From: Hyphomicrobium sp. CS1BSMeth3 | Lineage (GTDB): Bacteria; Pseudomonadota; Alphaproteobacteria; Rhizobiales; Hyphomicrobiaceae | DNA: 64,000 bases | NCBI RefSeq assembly: GCF_900117415.1 | Contig: NZ_FPEI01000006.1 | Span: 2,294,001 to 2,358,000 of the forward strand | Reading direction: 5' to 3' | In this document: piece after piece, positions 1-7,518 of the stretch | Numbering within the stretch: the stretch's first letter is position 1 | Layout: every line of letters begins with the position of its first letter | Position numbers and translations under genes: made by a program | The notes under the pieces: generated by a model | Databases searched by the model: none | Told to the model about the DNA's origin: nothing | Seen by the model: the letters and a program-made list of their open reading frames with translations, nothing else

Positions 1-589
1 CGGGCGGCAGCACGCCCTTCTTAATGGCCGCCGAATAAATGCCGACGCCGATCGGCTTGGTCAGAATGAGCGCATCGCCCGCCTTGGCATCGGCATTGCG
101 GCGCACCTGCTCGGGCCGGGCGACGCCGATCACGGCGAGGCCGTACACCGGCTCGGGACAGTCGATGGAATGGCCGCCCGCAACGGGAATGCCGGCCTTG
201 GCGCACACGCTCGCGCCGCCCTTCAGGATCTCGCGCACCATCTCGATGGGGATCTTGTCGACCGGCATGCCCAGCACGGCGAGCGCCATGACCGGCTTGC
301 CGCCCATGGCATAGACGTCCGAGATCGCGTTGGTCGCCGCGATGCGCCCGAAGTCGAAAGGATCATCGACCATGGGCATGAAGAAGTCGGTCGTCGCGAT
401 GATGCAGGTGTTCTCGTCGTGCTGCCAGACGGCGGCGTCATCAGCCGTATCCGTGCCGACGAGGAGCTGCTTGTAGGCCGCCATGGCCGGCTGATCGGCG
501 AGCAACTGCTGCAGCACATTGGGCGCGAGCTTGCAGCCGCAGCCGCCGCCATGCGCAAGACTGGTGAGACGTACCTGTGGGGCGTTCAT
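1..589 (-). CDS. selD: Selenide, water dikinase (selenophosphate synthetase), 3' end cut by window
   Basis: Makes selenophosphate from selenide and ATP, the selenium donor for selenocysteine and 2-selenouridine tRNA. The first 196 residues are visible, of roughly 350 expected. The N-terminus reads [14 protein letters not shown], matching the SelD active-site loop, with Cys17 (TGC) at the catalytic position rather than selenocysteine, followed by Lys20. Further family signatures are [20 protein letters not shown] and [16 protein letters not shown]. The start at 589 is the only ATG just before the conserved N-terminus. The gene leaves the left edge of the window, so its C-terminal half and downstream partner (possibly selU/ybbB) are not seen. 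Confidence 0.95.
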   Translation of the reverse strand, partial: MNAPQVRLTSLAHGGGCGCKLAPNVLQQLLADQPAMAAYKQLLVGTDTADDAAVWQHDENTCIIATTDFFMPMVDDPFDFGRIAATNAISDVYAMGGKPVMALAVLGMPVDKIPIEMVREILKGGASVCAKAGIPVAGGHSIDCPEPVYGLAVIGVARPEQVRRNADAKAGDALILTKPIGVGIYSAAIKKGVLPP

Positions 590-689
590 CGGATTTCCTT
601 CCCTGCCTCGTAACTCGAGAGCCCTGGCGCCTAGTGCCGCCAGTTACACCCGGATACTGGACAGAAGGAGGAGCGATGACAAGCAGCGT

Positions 690-800
690 CGGGCATCCCC
701 CTCCCCCTTGTGGGGAGGGGTCAGGGGTGGGGGGAATCCTTACTGCCAGCGTTCTGCGATCCCCCCCTCCTAACCTCCCCCACAAGGGGGGGAGGAACGA
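690..800. repeat. Pair of inverted REP-like palindromes
   Basis: Two GC-rich palindromes lie in the selD-pyrF intergenic region. The first has perfect 9-base arms CCCCTCCCC (698-706) and GGGGAGGGG (712-720) around CTTGT. The second (774-795) is CCTCCCC(C)ACAAGGGGGGGAGG. Read on the minus strand, the second begins like the first (CCTCCCCC..TTGTGGGG.GAGG, then AGG and a G run), so the two are inverted copies of one element. Such clusters are common in alphaproteobacterial intergenic regions. They could act as a bidirectional terminator or mRNA stabiliser for the pyrF and selD transcripts. Confidence 0.75.
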
Positions 801-817
801 GTGCGGCGCAGCCGAGG

Positions 818-1534
818 CTAGCTCTTGAGCGCCGCCTCGATCTCGGCGACGAAGGCGGCCGCGGCGGCGCGCGGATCAGCAGCTTCCGTGATGGGGCGTC
901 CGACCACGAGGCAATCCGCGCCGGCGGCAATGGCCTTGCCCGGCGTCATGACGCGCACCTGATCGCCCGCCGCACCACCCGCAAGACGAATGCCCGGCGT
1001 CACGATCAGCACATCCGGGCCGACCGCGGCGCGGATCATCGTCGCTTCCTGCGCCGATGCGACAATGCCATCGACGCCGGCGTCCTTGGCGAGGCGCGCG
1101 CGGTGCACGACGAGATCGGCAGGTGACATGCCCTTGATGCCCTGCTGCTCGATGTCCGCCTGTTCGAGGCTCGTGAGCACGGTCACGGCAAGCAGCTTGA
1201 GCGTACTCGCGCCGCGCCCGCGCACGGCGGCTTCGACGGTCTTCGTGTCCGTGCCGTGGATGGTCAGATAATCGAGCCCGAGGCTCGCGATGTTCGCCGC
1301 TGCCTTCTCGACGGTGTTGGCGATGTCGAGGAGCTTCATGTCGAGGAACACGGTCTTGCCGGCCGCCTTGAGGCCCTGCGCGAACTCGAGCCCGCCGCCG
1401 AACAGCAGCTCGAGCCCGACCTTGTAGCAGGAGACCGTATCGCCGAGCTCCGTCACCAGCACGCGCGCACGATCGACGCTCGCGACATCGAGGGCGACGA
1501 AGAGGCGCTCGCGCGCGGCAAGGCTTCGGCTCAT
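818..1534 (-). CDS. pyrF: Orotidine 5'-phosphate decarboxylase
   Basis: Last step of de novo UMP synthesis: decarboxylates OMP in the cytoplasm. It is 238 residues, normal for the bacterial family. The beta-strand 1 motif FVALDV (Asp16), Lys38, and the catalytic D-x-K-x-x-D stretch FLDMKLLDI (Asp65, Lys67, Asp70) are intact. So are the phosphate-binding VTPGIR and VVGRPIT motifs near the C-terminus. Its ATG (1534) overlaps the TGA of the upstream FMN reductase gene by 4 bases, so the two are translationally coupled. The REP-like pair lies directly downstream. Confidence 0.97.
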   Translation of the reverse strand: MSRSLAARERLFVALDVASVDRARVLVTELGDTVSCYKVGLELLFGGGLEFAQGLKAAGKTVFLDMKLLDIANTVEKAAANIASLGLDYLTIHGTDTKTVEAAVRGRGASTLKLLAVTVLTSLEQADIEQQGIKGMSPADLVVHRARLAKDAGVDGIVASAQEATMIRAAVGPDVLIVTPGIRLAGGAAGDQVRVMTPGKAIAAGADCLVVGRPITEAADPRAAAAAFVAEIEAALKS

Positions 1535-2133
1535 GATCTGGCAAACTCCCCGCGCATGATGAGCGCCGCCCGAGCTAGTTTCTCGATCGTGCTCTTGTAG
1601 AGCTCCATGGACTTCTTGTCCGAGAGATGCCCGTTCTCGGCAAAAGCCTTGTCCGCACGCGATACTGAAAACTGATCGGGCAGTACGAGCGCGCCGGTGC
1701 CGATCTCCAGCGTCTGGCGCAGCACCGTGAGACCGCGACTGCCGCCGTACATGCCCGGCGAGGCCGAGCCGATCGCGAAGACGCGCGTCTTGTACACCGC
1801 GAGCGGCGGCTCGTCGCGATCGCGGATTCGGCTCACCCAGTCAAGGGCGTTCTTGAGCAGCGGCGGGATCGAGGCGTTGTACTCGGGCGAGATGATGAAA
1901 ATGCCGTGGTGGACCTCGAACAGCGCCTTGAGCTTGCGCGCGTTCTCCGGCGGGCCTTCCGCGGCTTCGAGGTCGCCATCGTAGATGGGCATGGGGTAGT
2001 CGCCGAGGTCGGCGAAGGCCGAGTGGATGCCGTTCGCATTGGCGATCTCGGCACCGAGCCGCGCGAGGCGCTTGTTGTAGGAGCCGGCACGTGCGGCACC
2101 GGCGACGAACAGCAGTCTCGTGGTATGAGCCAT
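1531..2133 (-). CDS. NAD(P)H-dependent FMN reductase family protein
   Basis: Small flavodoxin-fold reductase of about 200 residues (ArsH/ChrR/azoreductase-like superfamily), predicted to reduce FMN, quinones or other acceptors with NAD(P)H in the cytoplasm. Supporting signatures are the N-terminal phosphate loop RAGSYNKRLARL and the family-defining SPEYNASIPPLLKNALDW. The start at 2133 (MAHTTRLL) is preferred to an ATG 10 codons upstream because it begins right at the first beta strand. It is co-transcribed with pyrF through a 4-base overlap. The physiological substrate cannot be told from sequence. Confidence 0.85.
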   Translation of the reverse strand: MAHTTRLLFVAGAARAGSYNKRLARLGAEIANANGIHSAFADLGDYPMPIYDGDLEAAEGPPENARKLKALFEVHHGIFIISPEYNASIPPLLKNALDWVSRIRDRDEPPLAVYKTRVFAIGSASPGMYGGSRGLTVLRQTLEIGTGALVLPDQFSVSRADKAFAENGHLSDKKSMELYKSTIEKLARAALIMRGEFARS

Positions 2134-2264
2134 GTGCAGGGCCCCTTGAACTTGCCGATGCACCCTGCCTTAGACCACTCCGCCCGGCGATGCCAGAGGT
2201 GCTTACCCCGAAGATGCCAGGCCCCACTACTGCGCGGGCGGGCAACCGCGCACGGCGCGCGCCG

Positions 2265-3446
2265 TCAGCGCATGGGTGCCGATGTGGGCTTGTGCCGCGA
2301 GGTGGCCTCGGCGGTGAGATGCGAGAGCAGCGGCGCCGTCGCGAGCCCCGTCACCGGCAGCCCGCGTGCCCTCTCGTACGCAACGATGCCGGCCTTGAGC
2401 ACGGGGCCATAGTCCCCGTCCGCACGGCCGCTATAGAAGCCGAGCGCCGACAGATGCTCCTGGAGCTGGCGGATCGGGTTGCCGGCGCGCAGGATCGCCG
2501 CCTGCTGGAAGCCCGCGATGTGCTCCGCGAAGACACGCGCATTGACCGCCGTGTTGGCAATCGTCTCGGTCTGCTGGCGGGAGGGGGCGCGGCCCTGCTG
2601 CGTGATCATGCGCGACTGCACGTATGTGCCGACGTTCATCGCGACGACGACCGGCCCCTCCGGCGTCTCGGCGAGGATCGGCGAGCCCGAGGAGGCACCG
2701 CCCGTGTCGCAGGTATGCAGGACGATCTCGTCGGGGCTTTCGAAGTCCGGCGCGATGGTCTTCCAGGAGCTGGCGCCGAAGTCGCGCGCCGCATGGCAGG
2801 GCCCTGAGTACGTCGGCGTCCAGCTCGGCAGATCGCGATGATAGGAGACGGAGAAGAGGCGTCCGGCCTCGGCCATGGCCAGAATGTCCTCGCTCGATGC
2901 CGGCCTGACAGGAATGCCGCCCTGACGGCAGACGGGCCGCTCGAGGCGCACGAGTGCCCAATCACGTGCGGCATCGATGGGCGGGCGGACATTGAGGCGG
3001 AACTCGCCGGTGTAGATGTGCTGGGCCGCGGCGCCGGTGGAAAAGCCCTCGATGCGCACGTAATCACGCTCGCGATCGTAGGCGCGGGCAAAGAGGAAGT
3101 CGGCCGGTCGCAGCCGCGCGCCCTGCGGCGAGGCAACTGCGACGCAGTGGGCGGCTGTGGCAATGATCGCGGGCGCGACGCAGAAGGCCGAGCAGACCGT
3201 CCGCGCCGGATTGTTGAAGAGAACGCCCATGCGCGCGGCCATGCTCGCCAGCCGCTCGGGGAGTGCCACGCGGTCGTCCCGCCCGAAGACGGCGACGGGG
3301 CGAATGACGCCGCCCGGTTCGGCAGGGCGGGCGTTTGGCGGGCCCGCCATGGCTGGCCCGGCCGATGAAAGCCCCGAGACCGAGATGGAGAGCCCGAGAA
3401 TGGCCCGGACCGCCCATTCCCGTACGCGTCGGTACTTTACAACCAT
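2265..3446 (-). CDS. Secreted trypsin-like serine protease with C-terminal peptidoglycan-binding domain
   Basis: 393 residues from the chosen start MVVKYRRVRE. A signal peptide with a hydrophobic core ends near AMAGP (about residue 35). The S1-family triad is visible: His100 in IIATAAHC, Asp162 in RDWALVRLERP and Ser253 in DTGGASSGSP. C-terminal residues from about 318 to 375 (IRQLQEHLSALGFYSGRADG onwards) match the PG_binding_1 fold, so the enzyme is probably retained at the cell wall. An ATG 10 codons upstream is possible, but GAGGGTA just before 3446 and the signal peptide favour this start. It is divergent from degP, which may share the promoter region. Confidence 0.85.
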   Translation of the reverse strand: MVVKYRRVREWAVRAILGLSISVSGLSSAGPAMAGPPNARPAEPGGVIRPVAVFGRDDRVALPERLASMAARMGVLFNNPARTVCSAFCVAPAIIATAAHCVAVASPQGARLRPADFLFARAYDRERDYVRIEGFSTGAAAQHIYTGEFRLNVRPPIDAARDWALVRLERPVCRQGGIPVRPASSEDILAMAEAGRLFSVSYHRDLPSWTPTYSGPCHAARDFGASSWKTIAPDFESPDEIVLHTCDTGGASSGSPILAETPEGPVVVAMNVGTYVQSRMITQQGRAPSRQQTETIANTAVNARVFAEHIAGFQQAAILRAGNPIRQLQEHLSALGFYSGRADGDYGPVLKAGIVAYERARGLPVTGLATAPLLSHLTAEATSRHKPTSAPMR

Positions 3447-3576
3447 TACCCTCACCCCGCCCCCAAGGGCCGGCACATTACCAAAGTTTCATGCAGTAGA
3501 AAGATCGCCGTAAGGCGCACCAACCTATCTCCATGTGCACGATATTCAGCGCAGCCCGACGACGAGAGAGGAAAAC

Positions 3577-5184
3577 ATGCTTAAGCTTGCGCCCGTCAAG
3601 TCCAGTGCATCCAGCCGAACGCGGGCTCTCGCCGGGGTGGCCGTCGCTGCTGCGCTCGGTGGCGCCCTGGTGGCGGCTCCCCAGCTCGAGGTTCATGCCC
3701 AGCAGCGGAGCGACGCCCAGACCGTCCAGACGCCCTTCGGCCGCGCGCCGCTGACCTTCGCCGACATCGTCGAGAAGGTTAAGCCCGCCGTGGTCAGCAT
3801 CCATGTCACGAACGGCGGCGAGCGCACGGCGCGGCGCCTGCCGCGCCAGGGTGCGCCCAACACCCCCAACGCCCCAACCCCTCCGGGCGGCCGCGTCCTC
3901 CCGGACCTCCCCGACGACCACCCGCTCAACGAGTTCTTCCGCAATCTGCCGCGTGAGTTCGGCAATCGCGGCGGCACGCCGAACGCGCCGACGCCGCGTC
4001 CCTCGCTCGCGCAGGGCTCGGGCTTCGTGATCTCGGCGGATGGCTACGTGGTCACCAACAATCACGTGATCGACGGCGCCTCCAAGATCTCGGTGAGCTT
4101 CGACCGCGACAACAAGTTCGATGCCGAGCTCATCGGCACCGACCCGCGCACCGACGTCGCGCTCCTGAAGATCAAGCCCAGCAAGCCCGACCAGAAGTTC
4201 GACCACGTCCGCTTCGCGGCCAAGGAAGCCCGCGTCGGCGACTGGGTGATCGCGGTCGGCAATCCGTTCGGCCTCGGCGGCACGGTGACCGCAGGCATCG
4301 TCTCGGCCTCGGGCCGCGACATCGGCTCCGGTCCTTATGACTACATCCAGATCGACGCGGCGGTGAACCGCGGCAACTCGGGCGGCCCGACCTTCAACCT
4401 CGACGGCGAGGTGATCGGCGTCAACACGGCGATCTACAGCCCGTCCGGCGGCAACGTCGGCATCGCCTTCGCGATCCCCGCCAAGACCGCCGACGAGGTC
4501 GTCTCGCAGCTCCGCTCGAAGGGCACGGTGAGCCGCGGCTGGCTCGGTGTGAAGATCGAGAACGTCAACGAGGACACGGCATCGAGCCTCGGTCTCGCCA
4601 ACGCACGCGGTGCGCTGGTCAGCGAGATCACGGCCGGCGGTCCCGCTGCCGCTTCCCAGCTCCGCGCCGGTGATGCCATCGTCTCGGTCAATGGCGTCGA
4701 GATCCGCGACAGCCGCGACCTCGCCCGCAAGATCGCCGAGTTCGCCCCCGACACGACGGTCCGCATCGAGGTCATGCGCTTCGGCAAGAGCGAGACCGTC
4801 CCGGTCAAGCTCGGCACCTTCCCGGCGAACCCCGATGTCGCCATGCAGTCGCAGAAGCCGACGGCCAAGCCCGAGGCCACGCCGACCCCGACCGTCACCG
4901 AGCTCGATCAGCTCGGGCTCTCCCTGACGACGGTGACGGCCAAGGCCGGCGAGACGGTCGAGGGCGTCGCGATCTCGGACGTCAAGGCCGGCTCGGATGC
5001 CGCCGGCAAGGGCCTCAAGAGCGGCGACGTGATCCTCGAGGTGCAGGGCCAGAAGGTCGCCAATGCGGCCGACGTCGAAGCCGGCGTGAAGAAGGCCAAG
5101 AGCGATGGCCGCCGCGCCGTCCTGCTCCGCGTGAAGTCCGGTGATGTGCTTCGCTTCATCGCCGTTCAGCTTAAGGCTGGCTGA
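3577..5184 (+). CDS. degP: DegP/HtrA-type periplasmic serine protease (Do family)
   Basis: Envelope protein quality-control protease and chaperone, 535 residues. It has an N-terminal signal sequence ending near VHAQQ and a proline-rich linker. The trypsin-like domain carries triad residues His163 (TNNHVIDG), Asp193 (RTDVALLKI) and Ser268 (NRGNSGGP). Two PDZ domains follow (about residues 320-410 and 440-535; the second carries GLKSGDVILEVQGQKV). GAGAGG eight bases upstream supports the ATG at 3577 over one 14 codons earlier. A terminator and the response regulator gene follow, an arrangement suggesting a linked envelope-stress unit. Confidence 0.95.
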   Translation: MLKLAPVKSSASSRTRALAGVAVAAALGGALVAAPQLEVHAQQRSDAQTVQTPFGRAPLTFADIVEKVKPAVVSIHVTNGGERTARRLPRQGAPNTPNAPTPPGGRVLPDLPDDHPLNEFFRNLPREFGNRGGTPNAPTPRPSLAQGSGFVISADGYVVTNNHVIDGASKISVSFDRDNKFDAELIGTDPRTDVALLKIKPSKPDQKFDHVRFAAKEARVGDWVIAVGNPFGLGGTVTAGIVSASGRDIGSGPYDYIQIDAAVNRGNSGGPTFNLDGEVIGVNTAIYSPSGGNVGIAFAIPAKTADEVVSQLRSKGTVSRGWLGVKIENVNEDTASSLGLANARGALVSEITAGGPAAASQLRAGDAIVSVNGVEIRDSRDLARKIAEFAPDTTVRIEVMRFGKSETVPVKLGTFPANPDVAMQSQKPTAKPEATPTPTVTELDQLGLSLTTVTAKAGETVEGVAISDVKAGSDAAGKGLKSGDVILEVQGQKVANAADVEAGVKKAKSDGRRAVLLRVKSGDVLRFIAVQLKAG

Positions 5185-5258
5185 GGGGCTGACAGACAGC
5201 CGACGGCCGACATTGACGGCGTTCCCCCCGCGCCTTCAAGGTTAGGTCGTAAAGTGAG

Positions 5259-5287
5259 CGTGCCGGGTCCCCCGCCCGGCACGTTTC
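5259..5287 (+). terminator. Rho-independent terminator after degP
   Basis: Perfect 9-bp stem CGTGCCGGG (5259-5267) and CCCGGCACG (5275-5283) with a 7-base loop, followed by TTTC. It lies between degP and the response regulator gene, so it probably ends or attenuates the degP transcript before the regulator. Confidence 0.75.
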
Positions 5288-5312
5288 ACTGCATTCGAGG
5301 AGTACATGCGCC

Positions 5313-5993
5313 ATGCGCGTGCTCGTCATCGAGGACAATCGTGAGACCGCCCAGTTCGTGCAACGCGGACTGCGCGAGGCGAGCCATGTGGCCGAGATCG
5401 CCGAGGACGGCGAGGTTGGCCTCGAGCTCGCGCGCGCCGGCGGCTACGACGTGCTCATCGTCGATCGGATGCTGCCGCTCCGCGACGGGCTGAGCCTCAT
5501 TCAGATGCTCCGCGCCGAGGGCGATCGCACGCCGGTGCTCATCCTCTCCGCCATGAGCCACGTCGATGATCGCGTGAAAGGCCTGCGTGCCGGCGGCGAC
5601 GACTACCTCACAAAGCCCTTCGCACTCGCCGAGCTGATCGCCCGCGTCGAGGTGCTGGCGCGCCGCCGCCAGCCGGAGGAGCAAGCGACGCGCTACGTCG
5701 TCGGCGATCTCGTTCTCGACCGTCTGACCCACAAGGTCACGCGCGGCAGCGAGTCGATCATCCTGCAGCCGCGCGAGTTCCGCCTTCTCGAATACCTCAT
5801 GCGCAATGCCGGGCAGGTGGTCACCCGCACGATGCTGCTCGAGAACGTGTGGGACTATCACTTCGATCCGCAGACCAACGTCATCGACGTCCACATTTCA
5901 CGCCTCAGAGGAAAGATCGACCGGAACTTCGATCGACCGCTCCTGCACACGGTGCGCGGAGCCGGCTACATGATGCGCGACGGCGGCGAATAG
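5313..5993 (+). CDS. OmpR/PhoB-family response regulator
   Basis: 226 residues. The receiver domain (about 1-115) has acidic residues Glu7-Asp8, phosphoacceptor Asp51 (VLIVDRMLP) and conserved Lys in DDYLTKPF. The C-terminal winged-helix DNA-binding domain includes LQPREFRLLEYLMRNAG and VRGAGYMM. GAGGAG lies before the ATG. The cognate kinase starts 4 bases after its stop. Position behind degP suggests control of envelope functions; the actual regulon is unknown. Confidence 0.93.
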   Translation: MRVLVIEDNRETAQFVQRGLREASHVAEIAEDGEVGLELARAGGYDVLIVDRMLPLRDGLSLIQMLRAEGDRTPVLILSAMSHVDDRVKGLRAGGDDYLTKPFALAELIARVEVLARRRQPEEQATRYVVGDLVLDRLTHKVTRGSESIILQPREFRLLEYLMRNAGQVVTRTMLLENVWDYHFDPQTNVIDVHISRLRGKIDRNFDRPLLHTVRGAGYMMRDGGE

Positions 5994-5997
5994 GCCG

Positions 5998-7518
5998 ATG
6001 AACCGCGCCGCGCCACCGCCCCCCTCGGCCGCGCGCCCGCCGCGCTTCTGGGACACGACATCCTTCCGCGCGGCTGCCGTTGCGACCCTCGCGCTCGCCG
6101 TCAGCGCGATACTGGTCGTTGCCTTCGTGACGCGCTCGACGAACGACGCCATGAGCCGCGCAACGATCGAAGCCCTCGATCGCGAAGGCGCAGCGCTCAA
6201 CCGCATCTACGCGCAAGGCAAGCTCGACCAGCTCACGCGCGCCATCCAGGAGCGCATTGCCGCTGGCGACATGCATCTCTATCGCCTGACGGACGCGACG
6301 CAGCGCGTCGTTGCCGGCAATCTCCACGAGAGCCCGGCCCTCCCCGCGGAGTCGAGCGGCGGCGGCACGTTCCGCTACAATCCCCAAACTGAAGGCGCAG
6401 CCGCGCCCTCGCGTCTTGCTGCAGCGCGCGTGTTCTCGCTCGCCAATGGTCTCACGCTGATCGTGGGACGCGACATCGAGCAACAACGGAGCTATCTCGC
6501 CGCCACCAATCGCACGCTCGGCATCGGCATTGCACTGCTCGCGCTCGTCGGGCTTGCCGCGGGCGTCTTGCTGAGCCGCCATATCCTGAAGCGCGTCGAT
6601 GCCATGACTGCCGCAAGCCGCTCGATCATGGCCGGCAACCTCACCCAGCGTCTGCCGCGCACGGGGACTGACGACGAGCTCGATCGTCTTGCCACGAGCC
6701 TCAACACCATGCTCGACCGCATCGAGCTGCTCATGGCCGGCATGAAGGAGGTCTCCGACAACATTGCCCACGACCTGAAGACCCCGCTCAATCGTCTCCG
6801 CAATCGCGCCGAGGCCGCTCTCGCGGATCAGCGCGGCAGCCCGGCGTGGCGTGCCGGCCTCGAACACGCGATCGAGGATGCCGACGAGCTGATGAAGACC
6901 TTCAACGCACTGCTGCTCATCGCGCGTCTCGAAGCCGGCGCAATCGACGACACCATGGGCCCCGTCGAGGTCGCCGCCATGGTCGAGGATCTGGCCGAGC
7001 TCTATGAACCCGCCGCCGAGGAAGCCGGGCTCGGTCTCACGTGGCACAATGCTGCGCGCGCACCCGTGCACGTCCGCGCCAACCGCCAGCTTCTCGGGCA
7101 GGCGATCGCCAATCTCATCGAGAACGCGATCAAGTACGCGGCACCAGCCAACGGGATGCCGCTGATGGGCACACCGTCGGCCGTCGCCGTCTCGCTCGCC
7201 CTCGCGGACGACCATGTCGAGATCACCGTTGCCGATCGCGGGCCCGGCATTGCCGAGGAGGACCGCGAGCGCGCCATACGCCGCTTCGTGCGCCTCGAGG
7301 CAAGCCGGACAAAGCCGGGCACCGGGCTCGGCCTGAGCCTTGTCGCCGCGGTCGCGCGCCTCCACGATGGAATGCTCAGGCTCGAGGACAACAAGCCGGG
7401 CTTGCGCGCCGTGCTCTCGCTGCCGATGATGGCCGCCGCCGCAGGGGGTGACGCTGCAGACAGCGAGCCGCAGCAGAAGAAGGACGAGCGTGCATGGCAG
7501 AAGGCGCGGGCCAACTGA
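5998..7518 (+). CDS. Sensor histidine kinase (HAMP, HisKA, HATPase_c)
   Basis: 506 residues. The first membrane segment (about residues 25-45, FRAAAVATLALAVSAILVV) and the second (about 170-190, ALLALVGLAAGVLLS) frame a periplasmic sensing loop. A HAMP domain follows, then the dimerisation domain with phosphorylated His258 in NIAHDLKTPLNRL. The ATPase domain has the N box NLIENAIKYA, G1 box DRGPGIAEED and G2 box GTGLGLSLV. Partner of the response regulator just upstream. Its 3' end overlaps glnE by 25 bases, tying the two-component system to nitrogen regulation by co-transcription. Confidence 0.93.
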   Translation: MNRAAPPPPSAARPPRFWDTTSFRAAAVATLALAVSAILVVAFVTRSTNDAMSRATIEALDREGAALNRIYAQGKLDQLTRAIQERIAAGDMHLYRLTDATQRVVAGNLHESPALPAESSGGGTFRYNPQTEGAAAPSRLAAARVFSLANGLTLIVGRDIEQQRSYLAATNRTLGIGIALLALVGLAAGVLLSRHILKRVDAMTAASRSIMAGNLTQRLPRTGTDDELDRLATSLNTMLDRIELLMAGMKEVSDNIAHDLKTPLNRLRNRAEAALADQRGSPAWRAGLEHAIEDADELMKTFNALLLIARLEAGAIDDTMGPVEVAAMVEDLAELYEPAAEEAGLGLTWHNAARAPVHVRANRQLLGQAIANLIENAIKYAAPANGMPLMGTPSAVAVSLALADDHVEITVADRGPGIAEEDRERAIRRFVRLEASRTKPGTGLGLSLVAAVARLHDGMLRLEDNKPGLRAVLSLPMMAAAAGGDAADSEPQQKKDERAWQKARAN

